A stretch of 37,029 bases of DNA, from positions 1 through 37,029 of the forward strand of contig JAVEVH010000004.1 of the NCBI GenBank assembly GCA_034005145.1, read 5' to 3'. The notes beneath the pieces were generated by a model. It had not been told where the DNA came from. It made no database searches and saw only the letters and a list, made by a program, of their open reading frames with translations. Each line of letters starts with the position of its first letter. Within the stretch, counting starts at the first letter, position 1. Source of the stretch: JAVEVH01 sp034005145 (GTDB lineage Bacteria; Patescibacteriota; Dojkabacteria; SC72). A program made the position numbers and the translations under genes. This document shows positions 7,476 to 15,698 of the stretch, piece by piece.

Positions 7476-7853
7476 ATGAACGATTTAACAGCAGATCTTT
7501 TAGCAAGATTACAAAATGGAATAGATAGAAGAAAAGAGGAAGTCTTAGTACCTAAGACTAAAATGAACAGGGAAATTTTAAGAGTACTAAAAGAGGAAGA
7601 GATGATAACTGAGTATACAGAAGTAGAAGAAGGATTAAGTGTAGAAGTAATATATGATGGTAAGGAACCAATGGTTACTCACTTTAAGAGAGTTAGTAGT
7701 CCTGGTCAAAGAATATATATTGCTAGTAAGGATATTACACCCGTTATGAATGGTAGAGGTATATCTATAATCTCTACATCTAAAGGTCTAATGTCTGGAG
7801 CTATGGCTAAAAGTAAGAAGCTTGGTGGTGAATTAATATGTAAAGTTTGGTAA
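7476..7853 (+). CDS. rpsH: Ribosomal protein uS8
   Basis: Small-subunit assembly protein binding helix 21 of 16S rRNA. The ATG at 7476 gives MNDLTADLLARLQNG and 125 residues. An upstream in-frame ATG at 7425 lies inside the S14 gene and is rejected. The C-terminal signature is GRGISIISTSKGLMS...GGELICKVW. Leader ttaataaatataaaa has no Shine-Dalgarno. Confidence 0.95.
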   Translation: MNDLTADLLARLQNGIDRRKEEVLVPKTKMNREILRVLKEEEMITEYTEVEEGLSVEVIYDGKEPMVTHFKRVSSPGQRIYIASKDITPVMNGRGISIISTSKGLMSGAMAKSKKLGGELICKVW

Positions 7854-7858
7854 TTTAA

Positions 7859-8401
7859 ATGTCTAGAGTAGGTCTAAACCCAATAACAATTGAAGAAGGA
7901 GTACAGGTAACAGTAGATGGAAATATTGTAACTATCTCTGGTGATAGTAAAGAGTTAAAGATCTCCATACCTGAGGTATTAACAGTAGATGTTAATGATA
8001 ATGTTGTACAAGTAAATAGAAAAGATGATGAGAAATATTCTAAGTCTATACACGGTACCATTAGAATGTTAATATCCAACGCTATATATGGTATTAAAAA
8101 CGGTTTTGAGAAGAAATTAGAATTAGTAGGAGTAGGATACAGAGCAAAAATGGAAGGTACAACCTTAGTAATGAGTTTAGGATTAAATCATCCTGTAAAG
8201 TTTGAGAGTCCTGAAGGTATCACTATAGAGGTACCAGAAGAAACAAAGATAGTATTAAAGGGATATGATAAGCAGAAATTAGGAGAATTCGCAGCTAAGG
8301 TACGTGCTACAAGAAAACCTGAACCTTACAAAGGGAAAGGTATTAGATATGAGGGTGAATATGTTAGAAGAAAGAGTTCTAAATCAGGTATAACAGCATA
8401 A
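7859..8401 (+). CDS. rplF: Ribosomal protein uL6
   Basis: Large-subunit protein near the sarcin-ricin loop and the factor-binding site. 180 residues, normal. It opens MSRVGLNPITIEEGVQVTV. The linker LELVGVGYRAKMEG and the C-terminal repeat ending PEPYKGKGIRYEGEYVRRK are diagnostic. It starts 5 bases after rpsH. Confidence 0.97.
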   Translation: MSRVGLNPITIEEGVQVTVDGNIVTISGDSKELKISIPEVLTVDVNDNVVQVNRKDDEKYSKSIHGTIRMLISNAIYGIKNGFEKKLELVGVGYRAKMEGTTLVMSLGLNHPVKFESPEGITIEVPEETKIVLKGYDKQKLGEFAAKVRATRKPEPYKGKGIRYEGEYVRRKSSKSGITA

Positions 8402-8405
8402 AAAT

Positions 8406-8735
8406 ATGAAAAAGACTAAAAAAGAAAAAAGAGAAAAAAGAAAATTACATATTAAGAAGAGATTAAGTGGTACACAGTCTAAACCAAGAATCTTTGTATT
8501 TAAAAGTAATAAATACTTCTATACTGGTGTTGCTAATGATGAAACATCTACAGTATTAACTAGTAAGGTATGTGATAAGAAGAAGGAAGAGATATTAAAG
8601 ATGGCAAAGGTATTTGCTGCTGAAATGAAAAAGAAGAAAATAGAGGTAGCAGTATTTGATAGAAGTGGATATAGATATCACGGTTTAATAGCTGCATTTG
8701 CAGATGAATTAAGAAAAAATGGTATTAAAATTTAG
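8406..8735 (+). CDS. rplR: Ribosomal protein uL18
   Basis: 5S rRNA-binding protein of the central protuberance. 109 residues. A basic N-terminal stretch (MKKTKKEKREKRKLHIKKR) precedes LSGTQSKPRIFVFKSNKYFY, and the C-terminus FDRSGYRYHGLIAAFADELR is characteristic. Leader cataaaaat, no Shine-Dalgarno. The order rplF-rplR-rpsE is standard for the spc operon. Confidence 0.95.
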   Translation: MKKTKKEKREKRKLHIKKRLSGTQSKPRIFVFKSNKYFYTGVANDETSTVLTSKVCDKKKEEILKMAKVFAAEMKKKKIEVAVFDRSGYRYHGLIAAFADELRKNGIKI

Positions 8736-8748
8736 ATTAAATATATAA

Positions 8749-9396
8749 ATGTCTGAACCAAGAAGAGAAAGAAAAGAAAATATGTATGACAAAAAGACAG
8801 TCTCTATCAGAAGAGTAGCTAAGGTTACTAAGGGAGGAAAGAGATTGAGATTTAGCGCTATGGTAATAGTTGGAGATCATAATGGCTCTGTTGGAGTAGG
8901 ATTAGGTAGAGGTTCTGATACTAGAAGTGCAGTAGAAAAAGGTGAGAGAACAGCTATAAAGAAATTGACTAGAATACAGTTAGCAGGAGATACAATACCT
9001 CATGAGGTACTTCATAAGGAGGGAGCAGCTAAGGTATTACTAAGACCAGCTAGACCAGGTACTGGTGTAATTGCAGGATCATCTGTAAGAACAGTATTAG
9101 AATTAGCAGGTATAGATAATGTATATGGTAAATTAATAGGTACTACAGATCCAATAGCAACTGCATATGCAACATTTGAAGCATTAAAGAGTTTAAGAAA
9201 TAGTAGAGTACTCTCTAGAATGAAGAATATGAGAGATAGGGTTGAGTTAAAGAAAGAAACAGATAAAGAGAGAAAGGTAAGAGAAGATAAGAGAAGAGCT
9301 AAGAAGAGATTAGAACAGAAAGATGATAAAAAAGATAACAGAAGAGGTGGTAGGAGACCTAGAAGAGATTTTAAGAAAAAAGAAGATATAAAGTAA
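8749..9396 (+). CDS. rpsE: Ribosomal protein uS5 with charged C-terminal extension
   Basis: Small-subunit accuracy protein at the mRNA entry site. The dsRBD-like N-terminal half shows VSIRRVAKVTKGGKRLRFSA and VGDHNGSVGVGLGRG; the C-terminal half shows RPARPGTGVIAGSSVRTVLE and TDPIATAYATFEALKSL. Total 215 residues, longer than usual because of a Lys/Arg/Glu/Asp-rich tail of about 50 residues. rpmD (uL30), normally next, is absent: rplO follows after 12 bases. Confidence 0.97.
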   Translation: MSEPRRERKENMYDKKTVSIRRVAKVTKGGKRLRFSAMVIVGDHNGSVGVGLGRGSDTRSAVEKGERTAIKKLTRIQLAGDTIPHEVLHKEGAAKVLLRPARPGTGVIAGSSVRTVLELAGIDNVYGKLIGTTDPIATAYATFEALKSLRNSRVLSRMKNMRDRVELKKETDKERKVREDKRRAKKRLEQKDDKKDNRRGGRRPRRDFKKKEDIK

Positions 9397-9408
9397 TTAA
9401 GAAAACAT

Positions 9409-9852
9409 ATGTACTTAGAAAGCATTCCAAAAAGAAACAATAGAATAAAGAAAGGAAAGAGAATAGGAAGAGGATATGGATCTGGTGTAGGAGGTCATAC
9501 TTCTACTAGAGGTAGTAAAGGGCAGAAATCTAGAGCAGGTCATAAGTCTTTAGAATTCTTTGAGGGAGGTAATGTTCCATTCTTTAGAAGAATGCCTAAG
9601 ATAGCAGGTTTTAAAAGAACTAATAAAATAGTAGCTACTGCCATTAACCTAGATGTATTACAAGAAAACTATAAGAGTGGAGAAGAGGTATCCCTAGAAT
9701 CATTAAAAGAGAAAGCTTTGATATCTAAGAATACAAACGCTGTAAAAATATTAGGAAGTGGTGATATTAATAAAAAGATAGTAATAAAAGATCTTCCTGC
9801 CTCTGAGAGTGCAAAAGAAAAGATTCAAAAAGCAGGTGGTACTATAAAGTAA
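9409..9852 (+). CDS. rplO: Ribosomal protein uL15
   Basis: Late-assembly large-subunit protein. 147 residues, normal. The glycine-rich N-terminal region GKRIGRGYGSGVGGHTSTRG, then KSRAGHK, FFEGGNVPFFRRMPKIAGF and the C-terminal SAKEKIQKAGGTIK identify it. It stands directly between rpsE and secY, with no rpmD. Confidence 0.96.
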   Translation: MYLESIPKRNNRIKKGKRIGRGYGSGVGGHTSTRGSKGQKSRAGHKSLEFFEGGNVPFFRRMPKIAGFKRTNKIVATAINLDVLQENYKSGEEVSLESLKEKALISKNTNAVKILGSGDINKKIVIKDLPASESAKEKIQKAGGTIK

Positions 9853-9863
9853 CCTCTACTACA

Positions 9864-11129
9864 ATGAACAAATACATAGAAATTGCGAAAAGAATCTTAG
9901 GTACAGATGAGATTAGAAAAAAAATTATATTCTCCCTTATTATACTTCTAGCATATAGATTCTTAGCAGCTATTCCTGTTGCAGGTATTCCTGCAGACGC
10001 TATTAAACAGCTATTTGAAGGAAGTAACTTTGGTGATTTACTCTCAACAGTATCAGGAGGTGTATTAGAAACAGCCTCTATAGCAGCTATTGGACTTAGT
10101 CCATATATTAATGCATCTATCATACTTCAACTACTTGGAACTGTAATACCTAAGCTAGAAGAGCTTAGAAAGGAGGGCCCAGAGGGTAGGAGAACAGTAA
10201 GTATGTATACTAGATTACTCACTGTACCATTGGCAATAATGCAATCCTTTGTTATCTACTCAACATTAAGAGGTTTTGGATTAATAGGGCAATTAGAAGT
10301 AATACAACTAGTAACAATGATAGCTACACTTACAGCAGGTTCTATTTTAGTAATGTGGTTTGCAGAATTAACATCTGAGAGTGGTATAGGTGGAGGATCC
10401 TCATATCTCATTTTCTTAGGTATTATCGCAGGTATTCCTGGTACTATTAGTAGTAACTTTATGTTAATGGATACATTACAAAAGGCAGTATTTATATTCG
10501 TTACACTAGCATTAATAGTATCTGTAGTATATGTATCTGAAGCACAAAGAAAGATTAAGGTACAGTACTCTCGAAGAGTTAGAACAGGTGGTGCTATGGA
10601 TAGCTATATCCCCATTAAACCAACACAATTTGGAGTTATGCCTGTAATCTTCGCAGTCTCCTTACTCTCCTTTCCTCAACTAATTGGTAAATTTATCTTA
10701 AGTAGAGACTTAAGTGAAGGTATAATTGATTTTACTACTAAGGCTATGACTCTATTGGATAATCCTTACTTTAATAACATTATGACATTTGTATTCATTG
10801 TAGGTTTCGCATTCTTCTACCTTACTGTTGTATTTAAAACAGATGAGTTAGCAGAAAACTTACAAAAGCAGGGAGGCTTTATACAAGGTATCAGACCAGG
10901 TAAACAGACTTCCGAATATTTAAGAAAGGTTGCCTTTAGATTAGCAGCATTAGGTGCAGTATTCCTAGGTTTCATCTCCATACTCCCTAATATCCTCATT
11001 TACTTAAATCTAATGACAGTAACTGTAATTACAGGTACAGGTCTACTAATCATGGTAAGTGTAGTATTAGAGATTAAGAGACAGATATCTTCAATGATTG
11101 TAGTTAGAGATTACGAAAGATATCTCTAA
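9864..11129 (+). CDS. secY: Protein translocase subunit SecY
   Basis: Channel subunit of the SecYEG translocon in the cytoplasmic membrane; the giant secreted protein and the membrane proteins of this window should depend on it. 421 residues with about ten hydrophobic helices. Motifs: RFLAAIPVAGI in helix 1, the plug region, LSPYINASIILQLL in helix 2, ERRIPVQY-like QRKIKVQYSRR, and MPVIFAVSLLSFPQ. The C-terminus MIVVRDYERYL matches SecY tails. No Shine-Dalgarno before the ATG. Confidence 0.97.
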   Translation: MNKYIEIAKRILGTDEIRKKIIFSLIILLAYRFLAAIPVAGIPADAIKQLFEGSNFGDLLSTVSGGVLETASIAAIGLSPYINASIILQLLGTVIPKLEELRKEGPEGRRTVSMYTRLLTVPLAIMQSFVIYSTLRGFGLIGQLEVIQLVTMIATLTAGSILVMWFAELTSESGIGGGSSYLIFLGIIAGIPGTISSNFMLMDTLQKAVFIFVTLALIVSVVYVSEAQRKIKVQYSRRVRTGGAMDSYIPIKPTQFGVMPVIFAVSLLSFPQLIGKFILSRDLSEGIIDFTTKAMTLLDNPYFNNIMTFVFIVGFAFFYLTVVFKTDELAENLQKQGGFIQGIRPGKQTSEYLRKVAFRLAALGAVFLGFISILPNILIYLNLMTVTVITGTGLLIMVSVVLEIKRQISSMIVVRDYERYL

Positions 11130-11169
11130 ATGGTATCATCTAGATATTAAGATTTAGATACTCTCCAAT

Positions 11170-11817
11170 ATGAAAACAATCCTCTTTCACGGTCCCTCAG
11201 GTAGTGGTAAAGACACCCAAGTAGAACTTCTTGTAGCTAAGTACGATTTTGTTAATATCGGTACGGGAGAGATGTTTAGAACGATGTATAAAGAAGGGGA
11301 TGTAGAGGGGAATAAGGCATACCTTTCTTGGTCAAAAGGACAGTTTGTACCAAATGAATTAGTGTACAGTATGTTAAATAAATGGGTAAAGAGATTTGAA
11401 GCAGATGCTCATTGGGCATTTGTATCAGTAGTAAGAGATCCAGGTCAAATAGAGATGTTTGATAAATTGCTTGAAGAGAATGGTAGGACATTAGATTCTT
11501 TCGTACATTTTACTCTCTCTGAGGAGCACGCAATAGAAAGGATGTCTCTTAGAAGAATATGTCCTTACTGTGATACTACATACCATATTAAGTATAAAAG
11601 GGAGAAAGTAGAAGGGTACTGTGATAGATGTGGTATGAAGCTAGTACAAAGGGAGGATGATTTACCTGAAAAAATCGCACTAAGACTTAAGGAATATAAC
11701 CGAACAATCGCTCCAATATTAGAAACTTACGGAAAAAGAGGCATATTAATTGAAATAGATGCTACTCCAAGTATAGAAGAAATTCATACTCAAGTAGTAG
11801 CGAAACTGGGGTTGTAA
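11170..11817 (+). CDS. adk: Adenylate kinase-like nucleoside monophosphate kinase
   Basis: Phosphoryl transfer between ATP and AMP in the cytoplasm; 215 residues, the long-LID form. P-loop GPSGSGKDT (residues 8-16) has Asp where most Adk have Gly (GKGT). NMP-binding residues are in IGTGEMFR and GQFVPNE. The LID domain carries two Cys pairs for zinc (CPYC and CDRC). The usual DGFPRT segment is replaced by VSVVRDPGQ, keeping the Arg and the Gln four residues later. Position after secY fits adk; map, which often follows, is missing. The core call is firm, but substrate preference could differ. Confidence 0.9.
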   Translation: MKTILFHGPSGSGKDTQVELLVAKYDFVNIGTGEMFRTMYKEGDVEGNKAYLSWSKGQFVPNELVYSMLNKWVKRFEADAHWAFVSVVRDPGQIEMFDKLLEENGRTLDSFVHFTLSEEHAIERMSLRRICPYCDTTYHIKYKREKVEGYCDRCGMKLVQREDDLPEKIALRLKEYNRTIAPILETYGKRGILIEIDATPSIEEIHTQVVAKLGL

Positions 11818-11892
11818 AATGGTTTTCTTTCTGATATGCTTAACTCGTCTTTGTAGAGTTAGTGATTTCAAGGTAAATACTGTATTAAACCT

Positions 11893-11921
11893 TTGAAAAA
11901 AGTTCAAAGCTTTGATATAAT
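11893..11921 (+). promoter_or_regulatory. Strong sigma-70-type promoter for infA operon
   Basis: TTGAAA (11893-11898), a 17-base spacer and TATAAT (11916-11921) preceded by TGA, giving an extended -10 TGATATAAT. Predicted start near 11928 leaves a leader of about 30 bases to the infA ATG. It lies in the longest gap of the ribosomal cluster (11818-11957), which otherwise holds only a weak 6-bp hairpin (TAACTC/GAGTTA, about 11842-11862). Confidence 0.8.
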
Positions 11922-11957
11922 CACTTCGACTCTATTTATTTACTTAAACCATTCGTT

Positions 11958-12191
11958 ATGACCGTTGAGACAAAGAAAGTTTACGAATTTGAAGGTGTAG
12001 TTAAAGAGTGTCTACCAAATACAAAGTTTGTAGTAGAAATCGATGTCAACGGAGTAAAGAAGGAAGTAATAGGATATCTCTCAGGAAAGATGAGAATGCA
12101 CTACATTAGAATCTTAGAGGGAGATAAAGTAAAGATAGAAATGACCCCATATGATAAAACACAGGGGAGAATAACATATAGGACGAAATAA
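11958..12191 (+). CDS. infA: Translation initiation factor IF-1
   Basis: OB-fold factor binding the 30S A site during initiation. 77 residues. Motifs: EFEGVVKECLPNTKFVVEI, GYLSGKMRMHYIRILEGDKV and the ending PYDKTQGRITYRTK, close to the classical SPYDLTKGRIxYR. First gene behind the 11893-11921 promoter, with rpmJ starting one base after its stop codon. Confidence 0.96.
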   Translation: MTVETKKVYEFEGVVKECLPNTKFVVEIDVNGVKKEVIGYLSGKMRMHYIRILEGDKVKIEMTPYDKTQGRITYRTK

Positions 12192-12192
12192 A

Positions 12193-12309
12193 ATGAAAGT
12201 ACAGGCTTCAGTAAAAAAGAGATGTGCGGATTGTTATACTGTAACTCGTAAGGGTAGGGTATATGTTTACTGTAAGAAGAATCCTAAGCATAAGCAAAGA
12301 CAAGGTTAA
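12193..12309 (+). CDS. rpmJ: Ribosomal protein bL36
   Basis: Small zinc-binding large-subunit protein of 38 residues, below usual ORF-length cutoffs. Translation starts MKVQASVKKRCADCYTV and ends NPKHKQRQG. Cys11, Cys14, Cys27 and His33 form the zinc site. It starts one base after infA and precedes rpsM, the normal alpha-operon order. Confidence 0.95.
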   Translation: MKVQASVKKRCADCYTVTRKGRVYVYCKKNPKHKQRQG

Positions 12310-12329
12310 TTAATATTTATTTTTTTAAT

Positions 12330-12713
12330 ATGGCAAGAGTAGCTGGATTAGAAATACCAAATGATAAGAGATTATGGGTCTCCTTAATGAGTATATATGG
12401 AATAGGAGAAACTTCTGCTAAAGAGATATGTGCACAAACAAAGTTAGATGAGAATATGTTTGTTAAGGACATGAATGAGGCTCAGTTAGATATTTTAAGA
12501 GGATACTTAGATAAGAACTATGAAGTAGAGGGAGAGTTAAGACAGATAATATTTAGAAATATAAAGAGATTAAAAGATATTAGAAGTTATAGAGGTCTTC
12601 GTCATAAGATTGGATTACCAGTAAGAGGACAAAGAACAAGACATAATGCTCATACAAGAAAAGGAAGAAGTAGAGCAGTTGGTGGATTAAAACGTAAATT
12701 AGAAAAAACCTAG
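12330..12713 (+). CDS. rpsM: Ribosomal protein uS13
   Basis: Small-subunit head protein contacting the P-site tRNA and bridge B1. 127 residues. MARVAGLEIPNDKR at the start, SIYGIGETSAKEI, then RSYRGLRHKIGLPVRGQRT and the basic tail TRKGRSRAVGG identify it. The leader is a run of A/T (tatttttttaat) without Shine-Dalgarno. Confidence 0.97.
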   Translation: MARVAGLEIPNDKRLWVSLMSIYGIGETSAKEICAQTKLDENMFVKDMNEAQLDILRGYLDKNYEVEGELRQIIFRNIKRLKDIRSYRGLRHKIGLPVRGQRTRHNAHTRKGRSRAVGGLKRKLEKT

Positions 12714-12719
12714 CATATA

Positions 12720-13097
12720 ATGGCAACTAGTAAGAAAACAAAAAAGAGTGTAAGTAATGGTATTGTTACCATTCAGTCAACATTTAATAACACCATTATC
12801 TCAATTACAGATCCCAATGGTGACCTATTAGTACAGGGAAGTCCTCCCGTTGTTGGTTTTAAAGGTTCAAGAAGAAGTACAGCATTTGCAGCTACTAAGG
12901 CAGCACAAGATGCAGCAGAGAAAGCAATTAAGAAATACGGTATTAGAGAAGTAAAGGTAATAGTAAGTGGTCCAGGAGCAGGTAGGAACGCAGCAGTTAA
13001 GGGATTAGATTCAGCAGGTTTAAAGATTACTACATTAGTAGACAAGACCCCTATTCCACACAATGGATGTAGGCCTAGAAAGAGTCCTAGAAAATAA
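12720..13097 (+). CDS. rpsK: Ribosomal protein uS11
   Basis: Platform protein of the small subunit near the E site. 125 residues. STFNNTIISITDPNGD, GFKGSRRSTAFAATKAA, KVIVSGPGAGRNAAVKGL and DKTPIPHNGCRPRK are the family blocks. The usual WxSAG before GFKG is replaced by VQGSPPVV, a modest divergence. Confidence 0.97.
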   Translation: MATSKKTKKSVSNGIVTIQSTFNNTIISITDPNGDLLVQGSPPVVGFKGSRRSTAFAATKAAQDAAEKAIKKYGIREVKVIVSGPGAGRNAAVKGLDSAGLKITTLVDKTPIPHNGCRPRKSPRK

Positions 13098-13113
13098 CAT
13101 TAGAAATATTTAA

Positions 13114-13725
13114 ATGGGTAGATATACAGGTCCAAAAGAAAAATTAAGTAGAAGAGAAGGAGTAAATCTTAATCTTAAGGGTGCTAGATCTTTTTCAGAT
13201 AAAGCAGGTATTAAGAGAAAGCCTTTTCCTCCTGGTCAGCATGGAGCTAAGAGAAGAGCAAGACTTTCTAACTACGGTATTCAATTAAGAGAGAAACAGA
13301 AAGTAAAAAGAACATATGGATTAAGAGAGAAACAGTTTAAGAATTTGTATGTAGAAGCAGATAGAAGATCAAAGGTATATTCTACAGATAAAGGTTTGGA
13401 ATTTTTAAGACTTTTGGAATTGAGATTAGATAACGTACTGTATTTAGCTGGTTTAGCACCATCTAGATCTGCAGCAAGACAGTATGTAGTACATGGTCAT
13501 GTTCTTCTAAATGGTGGTAAGTTTACTGTCCCTTCTAAAGAGTTAAAAGAGGGAGATGGTATAGAACTTAAATCTGCTAAATTAGCACCATCCGAGAAAT
13601 TCTTCCCTGTTCCAGAGTGGATAGAAAGAAAGGATAATACTGCTAAGGTAGCAAGTTTACCAATTAGAGATGAAATAGATGAAGGTATTCGAGAGAATCT
13701 AATAATCGAGTACTACTCAAGATAA
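13114..13725 (+). CDS. rpsD: Ribosomal protein uS4
   Basis: Primary 16S-binding protein and ribosomal-accuracy factor. 203 residues, normal. MGRYTGPKEKLSRREG, PPGQHGAKRRARLSNYG, and the S4 RNA-binding domain LELRLDNVLYLAGLAPSRSAARQYVVHGHVLLNG (the last part given as key block). No N-terminal cysteines, so the zinc-free form. Leader taaatatttaa, no Shine-Dalgarno. Confidence 0.97.
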   Translation: MGRYTGPKEKLSRREGVNLNLKGARSFSDKAGIKRKPFPPGQHGAKRRARLSNYGIQLREKQKVKRTYGLREKQFKNLYVEADRRSKVYSTDKGLEFLRLLELRLDNVLYLAGLAPSRSAARQYVVHGHVLLNGGKFTVPSKELKEGDGIELKSAKLAPSEKFFPVPEWIERKDNTAKVASLPIRDEIDEGIRENLIIEYYSR

Positions 13726-13745
13726 TAATTTGTTTTTTACTATTT

Positions 13746-14708
13746 ATGGAAGCATTTAAAGATATAAAGGTTACAATTAGAGAAGAAGAGGGTAATTCCG
13801 GTTTGTATGAGATATCTCCTTTACCAAGAGGATATGGTCATACATTAGGAAATGCTTTAAGAAGAATTCTTTACTCTAGTATTAAGGGTTCAGGAATTAC
13901 AAGCGTTAAGGTTAAGGGAGCTAAGCATGAATACTCCACTTTGGAGGGAGTTAAAGAAGATTTACTTACCGTTATGCTTAACTTAAAGCAGGTAAAGTTT
14001 AGAGTTGATTCAGAAGATTCTAAAAAGTGTAAATTAGTATTCAAAGGAAAGGGAGTTGTAAAAGCTTCTGATATAGAGGTAGAGAGCGGATTAACAGTAA
14101 CTACACCAGATGTTGTAATTGCAAATATCACAGATGAATCAGGTAGTTTAGAGATGGAAATGATTGTAGAATCAGGCATTGGATATAAAGATGCTACTAC
14201 ATTAGATAGAACAGCAGAGGGAATGATTCCATTAGATTGTGATTTCGCCCCTATCGAGAAAGTAAGTATGAGTGTAGAACAGGCTCGTAAGGGTCAAGAG
14301 ACTGACTTAGACTCAGTAGTAATTGGTGTAGAAACAGATGGTAGTATTGCTCCTAAAGAAGCATTACTTCAATCAGCATTAATACTTCAAGACTTCTCAG
14401 GTAAGGTAATGATTGCAATGGGTATTTCTAAAAAAGAAGTAGAAGAGAGAGCAGAAGAGATTAACAAGATTGAGATTGTTGAAGAGAGTGTAGAAGAAAC
14501 AGATGAGGCACAGGATTTAAGAATAGAGGATTTACCAATATCAAAAAGATCTAAAACAGGATTACTCTCAGGTGGATATAAAACATTAGCAGATTTAAAG
14601 AGTGTATCAGTAGATGACCTACTTAACCTCTCTGGATTTGGTAATAAGTCTTTAAATGAAGTAGTAGAGTTACTTAACCAGTACGGTATTAATATTAAAG
14701 GTGAATAA
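13746..14708 (+). CDS. rpoA: RNA polymerase alpha subunit
   Basis: Alpha dimer initiates RNA polymerase assembly; its C-terminal domain binds DNA UP elements and activators. 320 residues with both domains: the N-terminal domain (LPRGYGHTLGNALRRILYSS, residues 27-46) and the C-terminal helix-hairpin-helix (residues about 258-320: IEDLPISKRSKTGLLSGG, then DLLNLSGFGNKSLNEV). An acidic linker joins them. It lies between rpsD and rplQ as usual. Confidence 0.97.
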   Translation: MEAFKDIKVTIREEEGNSGLYEISPLPRGYGHTLGNALRRILYSSIKGSGITSVKVKGAKHEYSTLEGVKEDLLTVMLNLKQVKFRVDSEDSKKCKLVFKGKGVVKASDIEVESGLTVTTPDVVIANITDESGSLEMEMIVESGIGYKDATTLDRTAEGMIPLDCDFAPIEKVSMSVEQARKGQETDLDSVVIGVETDGSIAPKEALLQSALILQDFSGKVMIAMGISKKEVEERAEEINKIEIVEESVEETDEAQDLRIEDLPISKRSKTGLLSGGYKTLADLKSVSVDDLLNLSGFGNKSLNEVVELLNQYGINIKGE

Positions 14709-14713
14709 CTGGA

Positions 14714-15235
14714 ATGTATAAAAGGAATAGTATTAAAAAATTAGGAAGAAAGAAATCACATAGAGATGCTTTGATTAAGAACCTTTTAAGATCTGCAATG
14801 CTAAGTGGTAAAGTAAAGACATCTTCTGTAAAAGCAAAAGTATTAAAGGGAGAGTTAACATCTGTTTTTAATAAAGTAAGAAAAAGTAAAGAGGGAGATG
14901 TTAGATTAATAAGAGATTTAATGGTTACCTTTGGTAATATGGAATTGGCTAAGAAAGTAATAGAAATTGCTAAGAAGGATACTACTAAAGTAACACTTAA
15001 AAAGATTGGATTTAGAGCAGGTGATAATACAGAGGTATCCCTAGTAGAAATAACTGGATTTAAAGCTAAGAGTAAGAGTAAGAAAGGAAGTAAAGTAGAG
15101 AAGAAAGAAGAAGAGGAAGTAGTAGAAGAGAAGAAAGAACAAAGAAAAGGAATCTTAAACTTAGGTAAAAAGAATATATCTAAGAAGGTAGAACCAGTTC
15201 AAAAAGTAAGAGCTAAGGCTAGATCAGGTCTCTAA
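14714..15235 (+). CDS. rplQ: Ribosomal protein bL17 with C-terminal extension
   Basis: Large-subunit protein near the tunnel exit. The first 115 or so residues are the L17 core (HRDALIKNLLRSAMLSGKVKT with KTSSVKAKVL, and GDNTEVSLVEITGFK). The remaining 55 or so residues are a Lys/Glu-rich, probably disordered extension, as in rpsE and rplX here. 173 residues in all. It starts 5 bases after rpoA. Confidence 0.95.
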   Translation: MYKRNSIKKLGRKKSHRDALIKNLLRSAMLSGKVKTSSVKAKVLKGELTSVFNKVRKSKEGDVRLIRDLMVTFGNMELAKKVIEIAKKDTTKVTLKKIGFRAGDNTEVSLVEITGFKAKSKSKKGSKVEKKEEEEVVEEKKEQRKGILNLGKKNISKKVEPVQKVRAKARSGL

Positions 15236-15252
15236 AATATATATTAAAGAAT

Positions 15253-15687
15253 ATGAAGTACAAAACAGATTGGACAAACAAAACAGAAATAGATAGAGTA
15301 TGGCACATTATTGATGCTAAAGATCAGATACTAGGTAGAGTAGCTACTAAGATTGCTTCTTTGCTAATCGGTAAAGAGAAGGTAAATATTGTTCCTAATG
15401 TAGATGGTGGAGATTTTGTAATTGTTTTAAATAGTGATAACGTAAAACTAACAAGAGGTAAGGAATCTAAAAAGATGTATTACAAGCACACAGGATATCC
15501 TGGTGGATTAAAAGAGATAGTGTTTGAAGATCAGATTAAAAAAGATTCAAGGAGAGTAATAGAGTTAGCAGTAAAGAATATGTTACCTAAAAACAAGTTG
15601 AGAGATAATAGAATGAATAGACTTTTCGTATATAAGGGAGGAGAGCATAAACAGGCAGCTCAGAGTCCTAAAGAGTATAAATTATAA
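15253..15687 (+). CDS. rplM: Ribosomal protein uL13
   Basis: Early-assembly large-subunit protein. 144 residues, the norm. WHIIDAKDQILGRVATKIA, GDFVIVLNSDNVKLTRGK, YYKHTGYPGGLKE and AVKNMLPKNKLRDNRMNRL are classical L13 blocks. The pair rplM-rpsI directly follows rplQ, as in many bacteria. Confidence 0.97.
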   Translation: MKYKTDWTNKTEIDRVWHIIDAKDQILGRVATKIASLLIGKEKVNIVPNVDGGDFVIVLNSDNVKLTRGKESKKMYYKHTGYPGGLKEIVFEDQIKKDSRRVIELAVKNMLPKNKLRDNRMNRLFVYKGGEHKQAAQSPKEYKL

Positions 15688-15698
15688 TTATATCTAGA

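Noticed and set aside
11842..11862. Hairpin TAACTC/GAGTTA after adk as a terminator
   Set aside because: Only a 6-bp stem and no U-tract; too weak to call.
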